Assembly (NCBI GenBank): GCA_902793285.1
Contig: CADBCV010000003.1
Coordinates: 1 to 64,000, forward strand
Source: Oscillospiraceae bacterium
GTDB lineage: Bacteria > Bacillota > Clostridia > Oscillospirales > Oscillospiraceae
Direction of reading: 5' to 3'
Length of the DNA stretch: 64,000 nt
A program made the position numbers and the translations under genes. Shown here piece after piece: positions 1-8,873 of this stretch. Positions within the stretch are counted from its first letter, which is position 1; the number at the start of each line of letters is the position of its first letter. Below the pieces are notes generated by a model, which made no database searches, was not told the DNA's origin, and saw nothing but the letters and a program-made list of their open reading frames with translations.

Positions 1-954
1 GCAGTCATAATTACAATTCTTCCAAATCCAACAATGAGAAAGATACGCGCGTTTAAAAGAAGAGAAAAGTGCAACGCGATTATTGTGTCGAATTTGCTTC
101 GCAAGGAGGCCGACAGAAAGCAGATAGCGGCGACTGTACCAAACGACCATACGACTTAGATGCTCACGCTGACCTTCATGCCTGACAACATCGGCGGAGT
201 ATTCTCTGATCTTGTCAAGCACATCGGCGATCTGCTCATCGCTGGGCAGGGAGACGCCTGTATCACAGGGATAGGATGTATTGAAAACGAGACAGCCTAA
301 TGAGCCGGGGAGCCGGTACAGAGTGAAGACATCCCTATGCTTTTGCAGGAATCTCCATACCTTGGTCTTTTCCCAGCGCCAGCGCTGTCCCAGGTTTTCC
401 AGAGTCAAAAAAACTCCGGTTTTGCCGTACTGGCAAACCGGAGCAAAAAATGAAAACGCATTGTGCGGATCCATCGATACGGTGTGGCACCAGAGATCCA
501 GCCATGCGTCAGCTTCATTGAATATATAATTTTGAGCTACAAGTCTTTCCGTAATGGATCGGGGGACACAAAGAAAGCCATAGCCGGGTGTTGCATACAC
601 AGCGCCGGAATCACAGGGAGCGCCGCAGTAATCCTGCTCATAATCTGTGATGCGATATGTCAGTAGCTTCGTTTTAGTGTCCAGCTCAAAGTTGAGATAC
701 TCAAGGTCTGAGAGCTGCCGGAGAATATCGAGAGCCTGTTCACGCTTTTTCACTCCGAGAATGCTCTTCAGACCGACGATGCCGCCGGCCCAGGTCCCCG
801 GCTCAACAGGATTCCGATGACCGCAATAGGAGGCAATGCCTTTCCGGAAGGCGGCGCGAGCAGCAAGATGAGCCCAATGGCTGAGGATACCCTTACAAGC
901 GGGAACCACTGAGCGTGGTAGCTTGGTCCACAAAAACCTTTCGAGACAAGACAT
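1..954 (-). CDS. Hypothetical protein, winged-helix-like, cut by left edge
   Basis: The minus strand is open from an ATG at 954 (strong RBS AAAAGGAGG just upstream) to the window edge, 318 codons with no stop, so the C-terminus is missing. I do not recognise the whole protein. Roughly residues 145-215 contain an AWLDLWCHT segment followed by a helix-turn-helix-like stretch (LENLGQRWRWEKTKVWRFLQ) of the style seen in the winged-helix part of phage replisome-organiser/DnaD-like proteins; that likeness is a memory-based impression, not a search result. Base composition is clearly more AT-rich than the neighbouring groEL, and codon choice differs from the rest of the window, which suggests a transferred or accessory gene. 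Smaller ORFs on the other strand here are shadows of it. Confidence 0.6.
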   Translation of the reverse strand, partial: MSCLERFLWTKLPRSVVPACKGILSHWAHLAARAAFRKGIASYCGHRNPVEPGTWAGGIVGLKSILGVKKREQALDILRQLSDLEYLNFELDTKTKLLTYRITDYEQDYCGAPCDSGAVYATPGYGFLCVPRSITERLVAQNYIFNEADAWLDLWCHTVSMDPHNAFSFFAPVCQYGKTGVFLTLENLGQRWRWEKTKVWRFLQKHRDVFTLYRLPGSLGCLVFNTSYPCDTGVSLPSDEQIADVLDKIREYSADVVRHEGQREHLSRMVVWYSRRYLLSVGLLAKQIRHNNRVALFSSFKRAYLSHCWIWKNCNYDC

Positions 955-1000
955 GTTAACCTCCTTTTTATGGTTTTGTTTAGCTGTATACTCATGAATA

Positions 1001-1046
1001 AACAAAAAAGAAAGCAGACAATTATGAGACAAATTGTCCGCTTTCT
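1001..1046 (-). terminator. Probable intrinsic terminator of groESL
   Basis: Read on the minus strand, a 14-15 bp stem (arms 1031-1045 and 1010-1023, one mismatch) with a 7-nt loop is followed by a T-rich tract at 1004-1009. It lies about 140 nt after the groEL stop and about 45 nt before the start codon of the gene at 954, so it separates the two transcripts. Confidence 0.7.
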
Positions 1047-1181
1047 CTGTCATGCAAAAAGGCGCTTTTCTTTTAATAATGCGTAAGCTCTGCGTAAGCT
1101 ATTTCCAAATCGTTCTAAAAAATACAAATAAATTTATAAATGTGCGAAAAGCGCTGACTTAATAGCCTAAAAAGTTAGCGT

Positions 1182-2816
<1,635 letters not shown>

Positions 2817-2834
2817 TTAACCTCCGAAAAAATT

Positions 2835-3119
2835 TTACTCGATCACAGCCAGGATATCGGACTGGCGGACGATGGTGTACTCCTCATCCTCGAGCTTGAC
2901 CTTGCTGCCGCTGTACTTGCCGACGAGAACGCTCTGGCCGGGGGTGACAATCATCTTGACCTCGTTGCCGTCTACCATGCCGCCGGGGCCGACCTCGACG
3001 ACCTCGTACACCTCAGGCTTCTCCTGCGCGGAGGAGGTGAGGAAGATGCCGGAAGCGGTGCGCTCTTCGGCCTTGTTCTGCTTCAGTACAACTCTGTCTG
3101 CCAAGGGTTTGAGTTTCAT
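2835..3119 (-). CDS. groS: 10 kDa co-chaperonin GroES
   Basis: 94 residues, usual GroES size. It begins MKLKPLADRVVLKQ, contains the mobile-loop segment (about 16-32, EERTASGIFL) that binds GroEL and the beta-barrel segment around VGKYSGSKVKLEDEEYTIV. It caps the GroEL ring in the cytosol. It is the first gene of the groES-groEL operon, preceded by an RBS (GGAGGT) and by a perfect CIRCE element about 45 nt upstream. Confidence 0.99.
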   Translation of the reverse strand: MKLKPLADRVVLKQNKAEERTASGIFLTSSAQEKPEVYEVVEVGPGGMVDGNEVKMIVTPGQSVLVGKYSGSKVKLEDEEYTIVRQSDILAVIE

Positions 3120-3160
3120 TGCTTATATACCTCCAATTGTTTTATTACAAAAATCAACAT

Positions 3161-3191
3161 CGTTAGCACTCAAACACCCTGAGTGCTAACG
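3161..3191 (-). promoter_or_regulatory. CIRCE operator (HrcA binding site)
   Basis: A perfect TTAGCACTC - 9 nt - GAGTGCTAA inverted repeat (3163-3171 and 3181-3189), extended by one C/G pair on each side. This is the classic HrcA operator, and it sits between the groES promoter and its RBS. No hrcA gene lies in the window. Confidence 0.97.
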
Positions 3192-3197
3192 ATGCAT

Positions 3198-3225
3198 ACT
3201 ATACCACACTTTTCTAAATTTGCAA
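3198..3225 (-). promoter_or_regulatory. Sigma-A promoter of groES-groEL
   Basis: On the minus strand: -35 TTGCAA (3220-3225), 16-nt spacer, -10 TATAGT (3198-3203). The predicted start of transcription falls at the edge of the CIRCE element, the expected arrangement for repression by HrcA. Confidence 0.8.
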
Positions 3226-3306
3226 GAGGTTGTTGGGAAAAAAGAGCGGGAACTTTTTGAATTTTTTGTGACCGGGGCAGGCGCGAGGGGGGGAGGCGGC
3301 GACAAA

Positions 3307-4419
3307 TTATTTAAAGTACATGTAGAGGTCGCACTTGATCATGCCGTTGTAGAGCTTGCGCTTTTTGTCGGCGGGCCTGCCGAAGCAGCGCTCAAACTCC
3401 GTGTGGGAGGAGAGCAGATAGAGCTGCCAGTTCGGGCAGGCGGAGAGGGCCTTGCCGAAGCCGCGGTAGAGCGTTTCCGCCACCTGCTTTTCCAGGATGC
3501 GCTCGCCGTAGGGGGGATTTGTGACGATGACGCCGCGCGCGGTCTCCCGGTCAAAGCGCATGGCGTCCGCGACCTCAAAGCGCACCGTGTCCGAAACGCC
3601 CGCGCGCTCTGCATTCTCCCTTGCGATGGCGACGGCCTTCGGGTCGATGTCGGAGCCGAGGATGCGGTACTCCCCGTGGTACTCGCGGGCTCGGGCACGC
3701 TCACGCTCATCCTCCCAGACGCTCTGGGGGATGCTCTGCCAGGACTGCGCCGTGAAGCCGCGGTCAAGGCCCGGGGCGCGGTTTTTCGCGATCAGCGCCG
3801 CCTCGATGGGGATGGTGCCGCTGCCGCAGAAGGGGTCGCAGAAATCGTCCCGCCCCCGGTAGCGCGAGAGCGTGACCATCGCGGCGGCCATGGTCTCCTT
3901 GAGGGGGGCCGCGTTGTGTGCCGGGCGGTAGCCGCGCTTGTGGAGCCCGTCGCCGGACGTGTCGATGCAGAGGGAGACCCTGTCCTTCATGATGGAAAAC
4001 TGGATCTGATAGAGGGCACCGCTCTCCTGAAACCAGTCGATATGGTACACGGACTTGAGCCGCTCAACCACGGCCTTTTTGATGATCTTCTGGCAGTCGG
4101 ACACGGAGAAGAGCTGGGAGTTGAGGCTGTAGCCCTTGACGGGAAAGGCGCCGTCTTTGGGGATGATGCGCTCCCAGGGGAGGGCCTTCGTGCCCTCGAA
4201 GAGCTCGTCAAAGCTCCTGGCCTCAAAGGTCCCGAGCTCGATCAGCACCCGCTCCCCGATGCGCAGGCAGATGTTGGCGCGGGCCAGCTCTGCGTCAGAG
4301 CCGGTAAAGTACACGCGCCCGTTTTCGGAGGCGACGCCCGGAATCTCGAGCCGTCTGAGCTCGTCCGCGATCGGACCTTCCAGCCCCAGCAGGCAGGGCA
4401 CACACATTTTATATTCCAT
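3307..4419 (-). CDS. THUMP-domain class I rRNA methyltransferase (RlmL/YpsC-like)
   Basis: 370 residues when started at the ATG at 4419 (MEYKMCVP), chosen over an upstream extension to 4467 because a CAGGAG RBS lies just before it. The N-terminal ~150 residues resemble the ferredoxin-like/THUMP RNA-binding module; the C-terminal half is a SAM-dependent Rossmann methyltransferase with DPFCGSGT (about 190) and the N2-guanine type catalytic motif NPPYGERI (about 301-308). Members of this family make N2-methylguanosine in 23S rRNA using S-adenosylmethionine. The lone gene has its own promoter, divergent from prfC. The exact rRNA position is inferred only from family likeness. Confidence 0.9.
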   Translation of the reverse strand: MEYKMCVPCLLGLEGPIADELRRLEIPGVASENGRVYFTGSDAELARANICLRIGERVLIELGTFEARSFDELFEGTKALPWERIIPKDGAFPVKGYSLNSQLFSVSDCQKIIKKAVVERLKSVYHIDWFQESGALYQIQFSIMKDRVSLCIDTSGDGLHKRGYRPAHNAAPLKETMAAAMVTLSRYRGRDDFCDPFCGSGTIPIEAALIAKNRAPGLDRGFTAQSWQSIPQSVWEDERERARAREYHGEYRILGSDIDPKAVAIARENAERAGVSDTVRFEVADAMRFDRETARGVIVTNPPYGERILEKQVAETLYRGFGKALSACPNWQLYLLSSHTEFERCFGRPADKKRKLYNGMIKCDLYMYFK

Positions 4420-4457
4420 AGCAGCTCCTGTATCATATTCGTGTTGAAATCGTGTTG

Positions 4458-4486
4458 ATTTTACCACAGCCGGGGATTTGTTTCAA
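4458..4486 (-). promoter_or_regulatory. Promoter of THUMP methyltransferase
   Basis: Minus strand TTGAAA (4481-4486), 17-nt spacer, TAAAAT (4458-4463), about 40 nt before the start codon: a near-consensus sigma-A promoter. Confidence 0.75.
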
Positions 4487-4645
4487 TAAGAAAGTAGGAA
4501 AGGCAAGACGCCTGACCACAGCGTAGGCGGATATTATCCGCCCGAAAACCTCGCGCGGCGAGGTTCACATCCCCGAATCTGGACAAGGCGCGGGAGCTTG
4601 CTGTCACGAAGCGCTCCGCCTCCGGCCCGCCCCCGCAAGAAAAAC

Positions 4646-4674
4646 TTTACTTTTTTCCTTCCAGCGGATATAAT
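4646..4674 (+). promoter_or_regulatory. Promoter of prfC
   Basis: TTTACT (4646-4651), 17-nt spacer, perfect TATAAT (4669-4674), about 33 nt before the prfC ATG. The preceding stretch 4487-4640 holds small GC-rich hairpins (for example GGCGGA-tatta-TCCGCC) but no gene that I can support. Confidence 0.75.
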
Positions 4675-4706
4675 ATAGCGTCAAGAATTATGTGAGGAAG
4701 TTTCAT

Positions 4707-6299
4707 ATGCCGGATTACAAAAAAGAAATCGAAAGACGCAGGACCTTTGCCATCATCTCGCACCCTGACGCGGGCAAGACCACGCTGACCGAAAAGCTGC
4801 TCCTCTACGGCGGGGCGATCCAGCTCGCGGGCTCTGTCAAGGGCAAGGCTACCGCGCGGCACGCCGTCTCGGACTGGATGGAACTGGAGAAGCAGCGCGG
4901 CATCTCCATCACCTCCTCCGTCATGCAGTTTGAGTATGAGGGCTACTGCATCAACATCCTCGACACCCCGGGCCACCAGGATTTCTCCGAGGATACCTAC
5001 CGCACCCTGATGGCGGCGGACTCCGCCGTCATGGTCATCGACGCCGCCAAGGGCATCGAGCCGCAGACGAGAAAGCTCTTCAAGATCTGCGCCATGCGCC
5101 ACATCCCCATCTTCACCTTCATCAACAAGCTGGACCGGGAGGCGAGGAGCCCCTACGATCTCATGGAGGAGCTGGAGACGGAGTTCGGCATCGGGACCTA
5201 TCCCATGAACTGGCCCATCGGCTGCGGGCAGGATTTCAAAGGCGTCTACGACAGAGAGCGGCGGGAGATCCTCGCCTTCAACGAGTTTCACCGCGGCCAG
5301 AATAAGATCCGCGCCATCGCGTGCAGGCTGGAGGAGACCGAGAAGCTGGACGAGCTCATCGGCCCGAAGCTCCGAAACCAGCTTGCCGATGATATCGAGC
5401 TTCTGGACGGCGCGGGCTATGAATTCGATATCGACGAGGTGCGCAAGGGGAGACTCAGCCCCGTGTTCTTCGGCTCGGCCCTCAATAACTTCGGCGTGGA
5501 GCCGTTTCTCGAGAGCTTTTTGAAGATGACCATGCCGCCCCTGCCGCGCATTTCCGGGGACGATATCGTGGACCCCATGGATGCGCGCTTTACAGCCTTC
5601 GTCTTCAAGATCCAGGCCAACATGAACAAGGCCCACCGGGACCGCATCGCCTTCATGCGCATTTGCTCGGGCCGCTTTGAGCGGGATAGGGAATATTACC
5701 ATGTCCAGGCGGGCAAGGCCCTGCGCCTTGCCCAGCCGCAGCAGCTCATGGCCCAGGACCGCGCCATCATCGACGAAGCCTACGCCGGGGACATCATCGG
5801 CGTCTTTGACCCCGGCATCTTCTCCATCGGGGACACCATCTGCGAGAAGGGCATGGACGTCTGCTTTGAGGGCATCCCCACCTTCGCGCCCGAGCATTTC
5901 GCGGGCGTGGAGCGTATCGACACCATGAAGCGCAAGCAGTTTGAAAAGGGCATCATGCAGATCGCGCAGGAGGGCGCCATCCAGATCTTTCACGAGCCGT
6001 ATACCGGCGTGGAGGAGGTCATTGTCGGCGTCGTCGGTGTTTTGCAGTTCGAGGTGCTGGAGTACCGACTGCGCACGGAGTACGGGGTGGAGATCCGCCG
6101 CCGCTCCATGCCCTATGAGCTGGTGCGCTGGGTGGAGAACGAGGATATCCGCATCCAGGACCTGAATCTCACGAGCGACACCAAATGGGTGCAGGACTTC
6201 AAGGGCAACAACCTCCTGCTCTTCACGTCCGACTGGTGCGTCAACTGGGCCCTGCAGAAAAACGAGGGCCTGCGTTTGCGGGAATTCAATCGAGATTAA
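4707..6299 (+). CDS. prfC: Peptide chain release factor 3
   Basis: 530 residues from the ATG at 4707, which has a GAGGAAG RBS six bases upstream; an in-frame GTG at 4692 lies inside that RBS and is rejected. A translational GTPase: P-loop SHPDAGKT (18-25), switch region GISIT, G3 DTPGH (86-90), G4 NKLD (140-143), followed by EF-like domains II and III. RF3 recycles RF1/RF2 from the ribosome after peptide release, using GTP. It has its own promoter and is followed after 13 nt by the FTCD-like gene. The length and the DREARSPYDLMEELE segment fit RF3 better than EF-G or TypA. Confidence 0.96.
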   Translation: MPDYKKEIERRRTFAIISHPDAGKTTLTEKLLLYGGAIQLAGSVKGKATARHAVSDWMELEKQRGISITSSVMQFEYEGYCINILDTPGHQDFSEDTYRTLMAADSAVMVIDAAKGIEPQTRKLFKICAMRHIPIFTFINKLDREARSPYDLMEELETEFGIGTYPMNWPIGCGQDFKGVYDRERREILAFNEFHRGQNKIRAIACRLEETEKLDELIGPKLRNQLADDIELLDGAGYEFDIDEVRKGRLSPVFFGSALNNFGVEPFLESFLKMTMPPLPRISGDDIVDPMDARFTAFVFKIQANMNKAHRDRIAFMRICSGRFERDREYYHVQAGKALRLAQPQQLMAQDRAIIDEAYAGDIIGVFDPGIFSIGDTICEKGMDVCFEGIPTFAPEHFAGVERIDTMKRKQFEKGIMQIAQEGAIQIFHEPYTGVEEVIVGVVGVLQFEVLEYRLRTEYGVEIRRRSMPYELVRWVENEDIRIQDLNLTSDTKWVQDFKGNNLLLFTSDWCVNWALQKNEGLRLREFNRD

Positions 6300-6312
6300 A
6301 GGGAGTGCAGAC

Positions 6313-6924
6313 ATGGCGGACGGGATCAAGATCGAAATTTTCAAGCAGAAAAACGCCGACGAGCTGACGCGGGATTTTGCAAACCCTGAGTCAAAGCTCG
6401 AGACCGGCAGCGCCGCCGCCATGACTGCGGCGCTCGCGGCGTCGCTTTTGGAGCGCGCGGCAGGCCTCACGCAGAAGGGGCAGCCGGAGCACGAGCGTGT
6501 CACATACATCGCCCGCAATGCTGAGATCCTGCGCGGCTACATGGTCCACCTCATCGACGAGGATGTGAAGTGCCGCGCACCCCTGCGCCGCGCGATGAAG
6601 GAGGGCGGCGAGCGCGAGATCGAGGCAGCCCGCCAGCCCGCCGCCGCCATCGCGGCCGAGGTCATCAACATGATGGGCCAGGCGCTCGAGCTCATGAAGG
6701 AGCTCTGCGCCCTCTGCCCGAAGGACGCCCTGCACTATCTCGGCGAGGCGGCGGAGCTTGCCATGGCCGCCGTCCGCAGCGCACGGCTCTACATCGTGGA
6801 TCTGTCCGACAAGTGCTCGGACGACACCTACCGCTTCGTCGTCCGCCGCGAGAACGAGATCACACTCAACGCCTGCAAAGAATGTGCAGACGAGATCCTC
6901 GCCGCGGTCGAGGCGGTTATATAA
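6313..6924 (+). CDS. Cyclodeaminase/cyclohydrolase family protein (FTCD C-domain-like)
   Basis: 203 residues, helix-rich, matching the stand-alone formimidoyltetrahydrofolate cyclodeaminase-type family in length and in its ending (ENEITLNACKECADEILAAV). Known members act on formimino- or methenyl-tetrahydrofolate. The usual glycine-rich PGGGS loop near residue 31 is here TGSAAA, so catalytic activity is uncertain. RBS GGGAG is eight bases before the ATG. It sits between prfC and sir2 in a tight same-strand cluster, with no histidine-degradation genes nearby, so a housekeeping folate role or a non-catalytic role is possible. Confidence 0.8.
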   Translation: MADGIKIEIFKQKNADELTRDFANPESKLETGSAAAMTAALAASLLERAAGLTQKGQPEHERVTYIARNAEILRGYMVHLIDEDVKCRAPLRRAMKEGGEREIEAARQPAAAIAAEVINMMGQALELMKELCALCPKDALHYLGEAAELAMAAVRSARLYIVDLSDKCSDDTYRFVVRRENEITLNACKECADEILAAVEAVI

Positions 6925-6945
6925 AAACAAAAGGGGGCGCGCGCC

Positions 6946-7656
6946 ATGGAGGAAAAGATCGCAAAGCTGAGAGACTGGATCGCCGGGAGCGACAACATCG
7001 TCTTCTTCGGCGGGGCCGGCGTCAGCACCGAGAGCGGGATCCCAGACTTTCGCAGCGTGGACGGCCTGTACAACCAGAAGTGGAAATACCCGCCCGAGAC
7101 GATTTTGAGCCACACGTTTTTTGAGCGTTTTCCCGAGGAATACTACCGCTTCCACCGGGAAAAGCTGGTGATCGACGGGGTAAAGCCGAACCGCTGCCAC
7201 CTACGCCTTGCGGAGCTGGAGCGGGAGGGGAAGCTCAGGGCCGTCATCACCCAGAACATCGACGGGCTGCACCAGGACGCGGGAAGCGAAAACGTCCTGG
7301 AACTGCACGGCAGCATCCGGCGCGCCTACTGCTCCCGCTGCCGGAGGAGCTTTGACGCCGATCTCATGAACCACGGCGCGGGCGTTCCGCGCTGTTCCTG
7401 CGGCGGCGTGATCCGCCCGGACATCGTCCTCTATGAGGAGCCGCTCGATAACGACGTCATGATGCGCGCCATCCAGTATATCCGCAATGCGGATGTGCTC
7501 ATCGTGGGCGGCACCTCGCTCAAGGTCTATCCTGCGGCGGGGCTCATCAACTATTACCGGGGGGATAAGCTCGTGCTCATCACGCGCAGCAGCACCCCCG
7601 CCGAAGCGGATCTCACCATCCACGGCAGGATCGGCGAGGTCTTCGCACAAGTATAA
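6946..7656 (+). CDS. Sir2 family NAD-dependent protein deacylase
   Basis: 236 residues, the usual bacterial sirtuin size. Motifs: [15 protein letters not shown] (23-37) for NAD binding, QNID (103-106), the catalytic His in LHGS (His121), and four zinc cysteines at about 129, 132, 150 and 152. It removes acyl groups from lysines with consumption of NAD, giving nicotinamide and O-acyl-ADP-ribose. Cytosolic. It lies 20 nt before the thymidylate-kinase-like gene. Deacetylase versus desuccinylase preference cannot be decided from what I read. Confidence 0.95.
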   Translation: MEEKIAKLRDWIAGSDNIVFFGGAGVSTESGIPDFRSVDGLYNQKWKYPPETILSHTFFERFPEEYYRFHREKLVIDGVKPNRCHLRLAELEREGKLRAVITQNIDGLHQDAGSENVLELHGSIRRAYCSRCRRSFDADLMNHGAGVPRCSCGGVIRPDIVLYEEPLDNDVMMRAIQYIRNADVLIVGGTSLKVYPAAGLINYYRGDKLVLITRSSTPAEADLTIHGRIGEVFAQV

Positions 7657-7676
7657 CTTAAAGGAAAGAGTACAAC

Positions 7677-8351
7677 ATGGGGAAGGGAAAGCTCATCGTT
7701 CTCGAAGGGATCGACGGCAGCGGCAAATCCGCGCAGTACCGCCGTCTCTGCGCCCGAATGGAACAGGACAAAATTGCGTATAATCACATCGTATTTCCCC
7801 GCTATGATAAGGACAGCAGCGCGCTCATCCGCCTCTATCTCGGCGGCGCCTTCGGCCACAGGCCGGAGGATGTGAACGCCTATACCGCCTCCGCCTTTTA
7901 CGCCGTGGACCGCTTCGCCTCCTATCGGGACGACTGGGGCGCGGCCTATGAAAACGGCGGGCTCATCCTCTCCGACCGCTACACCACCTCCAACGCCGTC
8001 CACCAGGGCAGCAAGCTGCCGGACGACGAGCTGCCGGACTTCTTCCGCTGGCTTGCGGATCTGGAGTACAACAAGATGGGCCTTCCGGAGCCGGATCTTG
8101 TGATCTATCTCGACGTGGATCTTGAGACCTCCCGACGCCGTATGCGCCGGAGAGAGGAGAAAAACCACACCGCGGCCGACATCCACGAGCAGGCGGAGGA
8201 CTATCTCGCCCGCTGCCTCCACACGGCGGACATGGCCTGCGAGCATTACGGCTGGACACGCGTGCCCTGGCTCAAGGACGGGGCCGAGCGCGACGTGGAC
8301 GAGAAGAACGCGGAGCTCTACCGGATTCTCCGTGAAACGATCGGCGCTTGA
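7677..8351 (+). CDS. tmk: Thymidylate kinase-like dNMP kinase
   Basis: 224 residues. Walker A GIDGSGKS (11-18), the DR motif in LSDRYTTSNAVHQG (100-101), YLDVD, and an arginine-rich lid (RRRMRRREEKN, about 151-161). The family phosphorylates dTMP to dTDP with ATP. RBS AAAGGAAAG precedes the ATG. It differs from the shortest Tmk proteins by a longer middle region (YNKMGLPEPD), a form common in Clostridia; a second, more typical tmk elsewhere in the genome cannot be excluded, so the symbol is tentative. It ends the cluster that starts at prfC. Confidence 0.85.
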   Translation: MGKGKLIVLEGIDGSGKSAQYRRLCARMEQDKIAYNHIVFPRYDKDSSALIRLYLGGAFGHRPEDVNAYTASAFYAVDRFASYRDDWGAAYENGGLILSDRYTTSNAVHQGSKLPDDELPDFFRWLADLEYNKMGLPEPDLVIYLDVDLETSRRRMRRREEKNHTAADIHEQAEDYLARCLHTADMACEHYGWTRVPWLKDGAERDVDEKNAELYRILRETIGA

Positions 8352-8368
8352 CCGATCCTTTCAAATTC

Positions 8369-8509
8369 GTTTTTCCCGCAGCTCTGCCGCGGGAAAAACA
8401 CCATAAGCCGAGCAGAGCGAGGCCTCACGCCGACCAAGCGCGGCGTCTCACGCAAGGCGCGCGCGATAAGCGCGAGTATTGCATCAATTGAAAATTTATT
8501 TTCAATTGA
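8369..8509. repeat. Intergenic palindromic sequences after tmk
   Basis: Two perfect 11-bp inverted repeats flank a GC-rich block: GTTTTTCCCGC / GCGGGAAAAAC (8369-8379, 8389-8399), and TCAATTGAAAA / TTTTCAATTGA with a 4-nt loop (8484-8494, 8499-8509). Between them are short repeats of GCGCG. Either hairpin could help end tmk transcription, but neither has a classical T-tail on the plus strand. The block resembles an interspersed palindromic repeat; no gene is seen. Confidence 0.5.
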
Positions 8510-8510
8510 C

Positions 8511-8537
8511 AAAAAAGAGCCCCCGTTCGGGGGCCCT
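8511..8537 (-). terminator. Intrinsic terminator of the Cys-rich small gene
   Basis: Minus strand: a GC-rich stem (GCCCCCG/CGGGGGC, about 8518-8534, loop inside TTCG/CGAA) followed by a run of six T (8511-8516), directly after the stop codon at 8545. Confidence 0.85.
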
Positions 8538-8544
8538 TGCAGGT

Positions 8545-8691
8545 TTAGTTGCAGCCGCAGCCGCAGTTGTTGTTGCAGCCGCAGTCGTTGTTACAGCCGC
8601 AGCCGCAGTTGCCGTAGCCGCCGCCGAAGAGAATGATGATGAGGATGATGAGCCAGAGGGTGTTATTGTTGTTACAAGAATTGCAGAACAT
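8545..8691 (-). CDS. Small Cys/Asn/Gly-rich membrane protein (48 aa)
   Basis: 48 residues from the ATG at 8691, which follows an AAAGGATG RBS; longer in-frame starts upstream lack support. Layout: a short N-terminal segment with CNSC and four Asn, one hydrophobic helix (TLWLIILIIILF, about 11-22), a GGGYG hinge, then a tail built from CGCGC and NNDCGCNN-type units holding nine cysteines. It has its own terminator. Function unknown. Short Cys-rich proteins of this layout recur in spore-forming Clostridia and could be spore-surface, metal-binding or cross-linked components; that is inference. The repetitive codons (tgcggctgc) suggest growth of the tail by slippage. Confidence 0.75.
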   Translation of the reverse strand: MFCNSCNNNNTLWLIILIIILFGGGYGNCGCGCNNDCGCNNNCGCGCN

Positions 8692-8873
8692 GGTTGCATC
8701 CTTTCTCCGCACAAAAGCTGTCGCCGGCCCGTGACGCCGTGCGGGGGCTGGGCGGGCCTTCCTCATGAGGGAAGCGCTCACTTCCGGCGCTCATGCCATC
8801 CTATGACGCGCATCCCCGATGCGTCACAGCGATCCCGCGGATTTCTTCATCCGCGCACGATAAGGAGCAGAAC

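Noticed and set aside
281..666. Small plus-strand ORFs near the left edge
   Set aside because: They oppose the long uninterrupted minus-strand frame that has a strong RBS at its start; no RBS or family support for the plus-strand ORFs.
4647..6518. 623-codon minus-strand frame opposite prfC
   Set aside because: Antisense shadow; prfC motifs on the plus strand are complete.
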